DNA from: an uncultured Eubacteriales bacterium
GTDB taxonomy: Bacteria; Bacillota; Clostridia; Oscillospirales; Oscillospiraceae
Direction of reading: 5' to 3'
NCBI GenBank assembly: GCA_900540635.1
Contig: UQGU01000057.1
Location: 1-14,291, forward strand
DNA length: 14,291 nucleotides
Shown here: positions 6,588 through 11,278 of the stretch, one piece after another
How positions within the stretch are numbered: the stretch's first letter is position 1
Layout of the letters: each line of letters starts with the position of its first letter
Translations under genes and position numbers: made by a program
Notes under the pieces: generated by a model
What the model was told of the DNA's origin: nothing
The model's input: only the letters and a program-made list of their open reading frames with translations
Database searches by the model: none

Positions 6588-8156
6588 TTAGGCAGGTACG
6601 ATTTCTGTGGTCAGCCAGTAGTAGTCCGCCGTATGGATATGGGCGAAGCCCACGTTCTTGGAGTAGATCATGGAGGAATTGTAGTAGCCGTCCACAATGA
6701 CCAGGGCGTCGTCGATGACGATCTGCTGCATCTGCCGGATCAGGTCTGCCCGCTTTTCAGTGTCCATTTCACCCTTGAGCTGCTCATAGAGGGCATCGTA
6801 TTCGGGGTTGCTGTAGCCGCAGTAGGTACCGTCTGTGGTCCAGTTTGCCATATACTCAAAGGGATCGCCGGTGCCCACTGTGGTCCAGTTGTTATTATTG
6901 AGATCGTACTCGCCCGCCGCCAGCTTGCTCCACTGATCGTCCGAGCTGCCGAAATCCGCGGTGCAGGCAATGCCGATTTCCGCCAGATACTGCATATGCG
7001 CATTGGAAAAATCATTGAGCATCCGGTTTTCATAGGAAACATAGCGTAGGTCGATTTTCTTTCCGTCCAGTTCCCGGAAACCGTCGCCATCGGAGTCCAC
7101 GATGCCCGCATCGTCCAGCAGTTTCTTTGCCCCCTCAGGGTCATACTTATAGGGGTTTACCAGCTTGTCATAGCCATAGTTCAGGGTAGAGGGCAGGACA
7201 GAGAAGCCGGCAGTGTACAGCCCACCAATGGTCTTGGAGGAGCAGATGGTATCATTGTCAATGCCCATGAGAATGGCCTGCCGGAGGGTCTTGTTGCCCA
7301 GAACACCGTTCAGGTTCATCCAGCTGAAACCGCAGCGTACACCGGAGGCAATGTCCACCGTGTAATTGGCGTCCTGCTGGAAGTTCTGGATGTCCGAAAC
7401 ATTGGTGATGTTCTCCACCAGGTCCACCTGGCCGCTCTGCAGTGCCATGGTCTTGGCAGAGGCATCGCCCATAAAGAGAATATGGACCTTGTCATAGGGT
7501 ACTTTTTCCCGATAGTTGGGGTTGGCTTTCATATCGTAACCCACACCCACGCCGTTGAATTTGTCGATCATATAGGGACCGGTACCGATGGCACCGTTGT
7601 CAAAATCCTTTGTATGCTCCACATCCAGGATCGCCATCACCGGATAGGCCAGCTGGCCGGGCAAATTGGCATAGGGCTTGGAGGTCACGATGGTAACGGT
7701 ATTGGCGGCATCATCGGCAGTCACCTCCGCCTCATATTCCAGGTATTTCTGAGGCTTGGCAGAACCGCCGGGACCCACCTCTTTCAGGTAATCAAAATAG
7801 GCCTTTACGCTGGAGGGAGTAAGGGGGCAGCCATCGGAAAATTTGATGTCTTTTTTCAGGGTAATGACCCACTGGGTGTGTTCGTCATTGACCGTATAGC
7901 TCTCCGCCAGCCATGGCTCCACATTCATATTGTCGTCAAATCGAAACAGTGCTTCACTGATGCCATAGCGCATACAGTTCCAGGAGGAACTGATGGCCAT
8001 AGCCGTGTTGACGGACCCGTCATCATACATCTGACAGCCGAAGTTCAGTACCTTTTGGGATGTCTCCTCTTTGGCATCCCCCTGCTTCCCGGCGCATCCG
8101 GAGAGCAGCAATGCAGCGCACAGGAGCAACGCCATCCATGTTTTCCGATGTTTCAT
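6588..8156 (-). CDS. Nickel/peptide-type ABC transporter substrate-binding lipoprotein (SBP_bac_5 family)
   Basis: Extracellular binding protein anchored to the membrane, 522 residues, normal for the NikA/DppA family. A lipoprotein signal peptide is clear: charged MKHRKTW, hydrophobic stretch, and lipobox LLSGC with Cys 21. The mature part begins as LNFGCQMYDDGSVNTA, and features typical of SBP_bac_5 follow, including EPWLAESYTVND, FSDGCPLTPSSVKAYFDYL and GTGPYMI. The segment DSDGDGFRELDGKKIDL (near 353-369), often seen in NikA-like proteins, is also present. His 506 and His 508 in the last 20 residues could touch a metal, but this is speculation. It is the first gene after the cobalamin riboswitch, with AAGG-type ribosome binding bases before ATG 8156. 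The riboswitch suggests cobalt, a cobalt chelate or a corrinoid precursor as ligand; the sequence alone does not settle nickel, cobalt or peptide. Confidence 0.93.
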   Translation of the reverse strand: MKHRKTWMALLLCAALLLSGCAGKQGDAKEETSQKVLNFGCQMYDDGSVNTAMAISSSWNCMRYGISEALFRFDDNMNVEPWLAESYTVNDEHTQWVITLKKDIKFSDGCPLTPSSVKAYFDYLKEVGPGGSAKPQKYLEYEAEVTADDAANTVTIVTSKPYANLPGQLAYPVMAILDVEHTKDFDNGAIGTGPYMIDKFNGVGVGYDMKANPNYREKVPYDKVHILFMGDASAKTMALQSGQVDLVENITNVSDIQNFQQDANYTVDIASGVRCGFSWMNLNGVLGNKTLRQAILMGIDNDTICSSKTIGGLYTAGFSVLPSTLNYGYDKLVNPYKYDPEGAKKLLDDAGIVDSDGDGFRELDGKKIDLRYVSYENRMLNDFSNAHMQYLAEIGIACTADFGSSDDQWSKLAAGEYDLNNNNWTTVGTGDPFEYMANWTTDGTYCGYSNPEYDALYEQLKGEMDTEKRADLIRQMQQIVIDDALVIVDGYYNSSMIYSKNVGFAHIHTADYYWLTTEIVPA

Positions 8157-8197
8157 ACCTTATCATCCTTTCATAATTTGTTCCCAAAATACGGCGC

Positions 8198-8223
8198 AAA
8201 AAAAGCCGGACTTCCGTCCGACT
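8198..8223 (-). terminator. Intrinsic terminator, riboswitch expression platform
   Basis: On the minus strand AGTCGGAC, loop GGAA, then GTCCGGC (one G-U pair) is followed by seven Ts (8204-8198). It lies 90 bases after the cobalamin aptamer and 41 bases before the binding-protein start. B12 binding would therefore favour premature termination. A second copy of its 5' arm, GTCGGAC at 8295-8289, could pair with the 3' arm as an antiterminator. Confidence 0.88.
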
Positions 8224-8312
8224 AAAAAACATACGCAAAGGAGACATCGCCAAAAATGGCAACAGCTACATTTTGCAGAATGATCCCTGTCCGACGCAAG
8301 TGCATTCTCAAA

Positions 8313-8460
8313 AATAAGCAGGTCTCCTGACTTAAGTTACGTCCGCAGCGCCTTCCCAAAAAATCAGTGGCATCATGCTGCATCCTGGCTATCACAGTGA
8401 CGGGATCGTTCCGGAATCACACCGGCTTCCCTTTTCATCGGGCAAACGCCCGAACTTATT
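8313..8460 (-). promoter_or_regulatory. Cobalamin riboswitch aptamer
   Basis: Read on the minus strand, the element is closed by P1, AATAAG (8460-8455) with CTTATT (8318-8313). Then come a CGGGC/GCCCG hairpin, the conserved GCCGGTGTGATTCCGG region, CCCGTCACTGTGA, the GATGCAGCATGATGCCACTG arm, GGGAAGGCGC, and the B12 box AAGTCAGGAGACCTGC. These are the universal landmarks of the cobalamin class. It controls the downstream ABC importer and MATE genes through the terminator at 8198-8223. In this class the ligand turns expression off, so the operon should be made when cobalamin is scarce. Confidence 0.96.
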
Positions 8461-8498
8461 TTCAGCGGCCAAAAGGCCGACTTTGTGAACTTTTCATT

Positions 8499-8527
8499 AT
8501 TATCGCATAACATATTTGTCTTGTCAA
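8499..8527 (-). promoter_or_regulatory. Promoter of the cobalamin-riboswitch operon
   Basis: On the minus strand a perfect -35 TTGACA (8527-8522) is separated by exactly 17 bases from GATAAT (8504-8499), which is preceded by TGC, an extended -10. Transcription should begin near 8492, about 30 bases before the aptamer. The strength of the promoter fits an operon held off by a downstream terminator. Confidence 0.88.
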
Positions 8528-8598
8528 CAAAATAATGATAGAATTAAATACATTTTTTGTTTAAAAATGCTAAAACCCAGAAAGCAGACCCCAACGAT

Positions 8599-8621
8599 AT
8601 GAAAAAGTCCGGATTTTTCAT
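8599..8621. repeat. Small perfect hairpin
   Basis: ATGAAAAA (8599-8606) and TTTTTCAT (8614-8621) form an 8-bp perfect stem around GTCCGGA. It has no T-run beyond the stem on either strand. Its right half overlaps the left arm of the outer inverted repeat described for 8605-8780, so it may be an alternative fold of the same element. Confidence 0.45.
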
Positions 8622-8630
8622 GTACGGGTA

Positions 8631-8754
8631 AGACTACAGGACTCGATGGCCGCTTTGCCCCCGGCAAAGCGTATGGTTGCCACCAGTTTTTGAACTGGTG
8701 GCCGCAAGATGCCACTGGCTTCTTGCATTTAGATGGGTTCGAGTCCCGTAGTCT
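8631..8754. repeat. 16-bp inverted repeat enclosing three hairpins
   Basis: AGACTACAGGACTCGA (8631-8646) is the inverted copy, 15 of 16 bases, of TCGAGTCCCGTAGTCT (8739-8754). Between them lie three hairpins: CGCTTTGCC/GGCAAAGCG (8651-8671), GCCACCAGTT/AACTGGTGGC (8679-8702) and GCAAGA/TCTTGC (8704-8725). A further outer pair, AAGTCCGGATTT (8605-8616) and AAATCCGAACTT (8769-8780), matches 11 of 12. The right arm is the tmRNA-like T-arm and acceptor strand, so the left arm may be an inverted partial copy of it. Function unknown; a recombination site or a structured RNA are both possible. Confidence 0.6.
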
Positions 8755-8760
8755 CCACCA
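8733..8760 (+). other. tmRNA/tRNA 3'-end fragment, probable att site
   Basis: The sequence folds as a T-arm: stem ATGGG/CCCGT, loop TTCGAGT. It continues as a 7-base acceptor strand AGTCTCC, discriminator A, and an encoded CCA (8758-8760). No matching 5' acceptor strand, D-arm or anticodon arm lies at the right distance, so it is only a 3' end. Counting back, U is at acceptor position 70, which in tmRNA pairs with G3 as the alanine identity element; GTCTCCACCA endings are common in tmRNA genes. Displaced 3' ends like this mark the far junction of elements integrated into ssrA or tRNA genes. The intact gene would lie outside the window. Confidence 0.5.
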
Positions 8761-8768
8761 AACATAAG

Positions 8769-8812
8769 AAATCCGAACTTCTTCCCTGTGGGGGATGGGT
8801 TCGGGTTTTGTT
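8769..8812 (+). terminator. Intrinsic terminator behind the tmRNA-like 3' end
   Basis: AAATCCGAAC (8769-8778) pairs with GTTCGGGTTT (8799-8808) with one U-G pair. The stem continues through CTTCCC against GGGGAT to a TGTG loop, and TTTTGTT follows. The direction is plus strand, the same as the tmRNA-like end eight bases upstream, as expected for the native terminator of that RNA gene. Confidence 0.75.
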
Positions 8813-8952
8813 AATATCAGGGATATTTCCCATTAAATACCGATTGGAAATCCAGACGGCGTAACCCAAGCAAACAAGTTTTTGACCAAAGTGCCCCCCA
8901 AAATGATTCCAAATAGCAAATCGTACTATTCCAAGAAACACCTAAAAGTTAG

Positions 8953-8987
8953 AATCATAACCACCGGCACGGCCGGTGGTTATGATT
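8953..8987 (-). terminator. Perfect 16-bp stem-loop after the SLH gene
   Basis: AATCATAACCACCGGC (8953-8968) and GCCGGTGGTTATGATT (8972-8987) are exact inverted copies around a 3-base loop. It begins 14 bases past the stop of the SLH protein gene. On the minus strand the sequence after the stem is CTAACTTTTAGG, a weak T-run, so termination is likely but may be imperfect. Confidence 0.7.
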
Positions 8988-9001
8988 GCTTTGCTGCCGG
9001 T

Positions 9002-10690
9002 TTATTGGAGCTTCAGAAAGTCGCTGCAGTTGACATACGTTCCGTTTTTCAGCTGAACGGTGAGCGTTTCGGAGTCACTCAGTCTCAGCGTGGTGATATC
9101 GTGGAACAGCGTGCCCTGCGAGGTAACAGTTGCATAATCGTACAGCCGCTCGCCCCACGGCGCCAGTGCAGTGAGCGTCATGGTCCCGTCCTTCCCGATT
9201 TTCCAGATCCGGTGCGCCTCCGGCGAGAAGTAATAAAGGTCGCTTCCATTCGCAAACAGCGTCATACGGTGGCCGTCTGATGCATCGTCAGGCAGCACCA
9301 GCACCGTCTCACGCAGCTCCGGCTGCAAAAGACTGAACCGGACAATCGACATGGGCAGGTCCTTTCCGCCCTCGAGCGCGTAGCCGGTTGCGCCGTCGAA
9401 GGCAACCTCGTCCATGTAAAAACCGTCAAGGTCCACCGCGCGTCCCTTCGCGCCGGTTTCCAGATCGATGGACCAGAGCGGATAGTTATAGAACAAATGA
9501 CCGTTCGACACGTAGGTGTTGTCGCCGAAGAGGAAATACGCCTTGCCGCCGAAGAGATAGAATTTGTCCATATAGAGATCCTGATGGAAGGTAATGCCGT
9601 CCATCAGATTGTGGAATTTGCCGTTTTCCAGATAGCCGAAGCGGTAGCGCCACTGGTCGGGGAAATTGGGGTCTCCGGCGTAGTTTTCCAGCAGATAGAT
9701 TTTTCCGCCGTAGAGCTGGAAGGTGTCGATTTTGCCTTTGGCGGTGTAGACGGTTTTGAGCTGATTGGTTGCGGGCGAGTAATGCAGCAGCTTTTCCCAG
9801 TTCAGGAAGTAGAACGAGCCGTCCGTATCGAGCCAGAGGTTGTCCGGAATCTGGTCTGCGGTGAAGACGGTCTCTGTGCTGCCGTCTGCCTTCCGCGCCA
9901 GAACGCCGATACGGCGCGTTTCGTCGGGTTCCTGATCGTTGCGGAAGGGGAAGTAGACGACACTGTCGGATTCGATGGCAAGGCTTCCCTGTATGTAGTT
10001 GCCCATCTGACTGGACATGACCGGATGGACGCGGTTGTCGTGCCCGATGCGCTGCCCGGGAAGCAGCAGGCGGGCGACAATGACGGCAATCTCCGCGCGC
10101 GTGGCAGAGCCCGTGGGGTCAAATTTGCCGCCATTTTTGCCGGTAAAGACGCCCGCGGCGTACATCAGCCGGACCGCGCTGCGAAATTCCTCGTCCACGG
10201 CGGCAAGGTCCGGAATGGCGCTGTCGTTGATGGCAGGCAGCGACTGCGCGGACAGAACGTTTGCAAACAGTCCTGCCAGCTCCTGCCGGGTGATGGTTCT
10301 GGAGGAAACAGCGGCGCCCTCCGGGCAGGTTGATGGCAGAAGATCTGCCTTTGCGGCGTAGGAAACATACGGTTCGTACCATGCGCCATCCGAAGCGGAG
10401 ATTTCCACGCCGGTACAGGCGGCGTGAATCCGCGCGGCGATGGTGATTGCCTGCGCCCAGGAAATCGTTTGGGTCGGGGCAAAGGTTTTTGCGCCGGTGC
10501 CGGTCATGATGCCGCGGCGGTAGACCGCCTGTACGCCAGCTTCATACCAGCTGCCTGCCGGAACATCGGAAAATGCTGCCGCGTCGTTCGCTGTACGCTG
10601 AAAAGCGTCCAGCTCGCCTGCGGCAAGCGCGGGAACGGACAGGGCAATGCACAAAAGCAGCGAAATGATCACAGGAGATGTTCTGCGCAT
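9002..10690 (-). CDS. Secreted SLH-domain protein with C-terminal beta-propeller-like region
   Basis: Exported cell-surface protein of 562 residues. The N-terminus is a Sec signal peptide (RRTSPVIISLLLCIALSVPALA, cleavage near residue 23). Three SLH repeats follow, about 40-90 (FSDVPAGSWYEAGVQAVYRRGIMTG), 102-147 and 160-209 (VRLMYAAGVFTG...DPTGSATRAEIAVIVARLL). They bind pyruvylated secondary wall polymer and hold the protein on the wall. Residues 225-562 form repeated strands with motifs such as DNLWLDTDGSFYFLNW, LYGGKIYLLENY, LFGGKAYFLFGDN and LFANGSDLYYFSPEAHRIWKIGKDG, a pattern of beta-propeller blades as in the DUF5050-type domains. No catalytic motif is visible. The start at ATG 10690 has AAGGAGG 8 bases upstream. 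It is transcribed away from the BlaI-type repressor gene and ends at a perfect stem-loop. The ligand or role is unknown. Confidence 0.9.
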   Translation of the reverse strand: MRRTSPVIISLLLCIALSVPALAAGELDAFQRTANDAAAFSDVPAGSWYEAGVQAVYRRGIMTGTGAKTFAPTQTISWAQAITIAARIHAACTGVEISASDGAWYEPYVSYAAKADLLPSTCPEGAAVSSRTITRQELAGLFANVLSAQSLPAINDSAIPDLAAVDEEFRSAVRLMYAAGVFTGKNGGKFDPTGSATRAEIAVIVARLLLPGQRIGHDNRVHPVMSSQMGNYIQGSLAIESDSVVYFPFRNDQEPDETRRIGVLARKADGSTETVFTADQIPDNLWLDTDGSFYFLNWEKLLHYSPATNQLKTVYTAKGKIDTFQLYGGKIYLLENYAGDPNFPDQWRYRFGYLENGKFHNLMDGITFHQDLYMDKFYLFGGKAYFLFGDNTYVSNGHLFYNYPLWSIDLETGAKGRAVDLDGFYMDEVAFDGATGYALEGGKDLPMSIVRFSLLQPELRETVLVLPDDASDGHRMTLFANGSDLYYFSPEAHRIWKIGKDGTMTLTALAPWGERLYDYATVTSQGTLFHDITTLRLSDSETLTVQLKNGTYVNCSDFLKLQ

Positions 10691-10716
10691 GAGGAATGCC
10701 TCCTTCTTTCACATGG

Positions 10717-10761
10717 ACCGGCGTTTTGCCGGTGCTTCTATCAGATGGTCGGTATATCTGA
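10717..10761 (-). promoter_or_regulatory. Dyad and hairpin in the SLH gene leader
   Basis: TCAGAT (10741-10746) and ATCTGA (10756-10761) make a 6-bp dyad with a 9-base spacer, close to the expected transcription start. A perfect ACCGGC/GCCGGT hairpin follows at 10717-10733, just before the AAGGAGG ribosome binding site. They may be an operator and a leader stem-loop; no function is shown. Confidence 0.35.
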
Positions 10762-10775
10762 CAGGATATATTTGT

Positions 10776-10804
10776 ATGATACACCGGATCTTGTCAATTG
10801 TAAA
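10776..10804 (-). promoter_or_regulatory. Predicted promoter of the SLH gene
   Basis: On the minus strand, TTTACA (10804-10799) and TATCAT (10781-10776) are 17 bases apart. A consensus-perfect TTGACA (10797-10792) lies within the same spacer but has only a poor -10 (CAAATA) at the right distance. The first pairing is preferred. Confidence 0.55.
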
Positions 10805-10830
10805 GACAAGGAAAAAGAAGAAACTGGTAG

Positions 10831-10859
10831 TTGACAGCTGTTAGCTTTTATGATATGCT
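10831..10859 (+). promoter_or_regulatory. Predicted promoter of the BlaI/M56 operon
   Basis: TTGACA (10831-10836), 17 bases, then TATGCT (10854-10859) preceded by TGA, an extended -10 form. Transcription would begin around 10866, about 30 bases before the repressor's start codon. Confidence 0.65.
10832..10843. promoter_or_regulatory. Candidate BlaI-type operator over the -35 box
   Basis: TGACAGCTGTTA is a dyad of form TNACANNTGTNA, the same geometry as the TTACATATGTAA core known for staphylococcal BlaI/MecI operators. It covers the -35 box of the repressor's own promoter, as expected for autorepression. A weaker dyad, TAAC-N4-GTTA, lies at 10867-10878. Assignment rests on pattern and position only. 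Confidence 0.45.
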
Positions 10860-10896
10860 CGGAATATAACAAACGTTAATTACGGAGGAAACGCAT

Positions 10897-11277
10897 ATGG
10901 CGCAGATTCGCTTATCGGACGGGGAGTGGAAGCTGATGAAAACGCTCTGGGAGAAACAGCCGCGGACGCTGGCGGAGCTGGTCTCGGCGCTGGACAAGGA
11001 TACCGGCTGGAGCCGGGCAACGATCTTTATGATGCTCAAGAGACTCATTGCCAAGGGCGCGGTCACGATGGATAGCAGCGGGAAATTTCAGAAATACAGC
11101 GCGGCAATCACCTATGCCGATGTCGAGCCCGAGGAGACGGAGTCATTTTTATCGAAGGTCTATGGCGGGAGCGTCGGGATGATGGTCTCAAATCTTGTGG
11201 ACCGCGGCGCGCTCAGTGAGCGAGACATTCAGGAGCTTCGCGCCATTCTGGACGCGGCAGAACCGCGGGAGGACTGA
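10897..11277 (+). CDS. BlaI/MecI/CopY family transcriptional repressor
   Basis: DNA-binding repressor of 126 residues, the usual size for BlaI/MecI. Residues 1-70 form the winged helix: RLSDGEWKLMKTLWEKQPRTLAELVSAL, then the recognition helix GWSRATIFMMLKRLIAKGAV and a wing with KYSAAI. The remainder is the dimerisation region, VEPEETESFLSKVYGGSVGMMVSNLV, ending in helical ERDIQELRAIL. In the classic system the repressor is removed after signal-driven proteolysis started by the membrane protease encoded next door. The start ATG 10897 has GGAGG 11 bases upstream. The stop is one base before the start of the M56 protease gene, so the two are coupled. No Cys/His copper-site tail is seen, which argues against a CopY role. 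Confidence 0.94.
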   Translation: MAQIRLSDGEWKLMKTLWEKQPRTLAELVSALDKDTGWSRATIFMMLKRLIAKGAVTMDSSGKFQKYSAAITYADVEPEETESFLSKVYGGSVGMMVSNLVDRGALSERDIQELRAILDAAEPRED

Positions 11278-11278
11278 T

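Noticed and set aside
8516..8544. Possible plus-strand promoter TTGTCT-N17-TAGAAT in front of the tmRNA-like region
   Set aside because: Matches are moderate, the site lies in AT-rich DNA overlapping the strong minus-strand promoter, and no defined plus-strand gene start follows.
8627..8760. Complete tRNA gene ending at CCA 8760
   Set aside because: GG-TA-AGACT could pair with the acceptor strand only with a two-base bulge. There is no U8, no normal D-arm and no 7-base anticodon loop; the central hairpin is a 10-bp stem with a 4-base loop.
8599..8780. CRISPR array, retron or integron attC site as explanation for the repeats
   Set aside because: There are no direct repeats with spacers, no reverse transcriptase or integrase gene in the window, and the arm spacing does not fit attC structure.
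9497..10333. Plus-strand open frame of 278 codons opposite the SLH gene
   Set aside because: The minus-strand reading has a signal peptide, SLH repeats, ribosome binding site and terminator. The plus-strand frame has none and arises from GC-rich codon bias.
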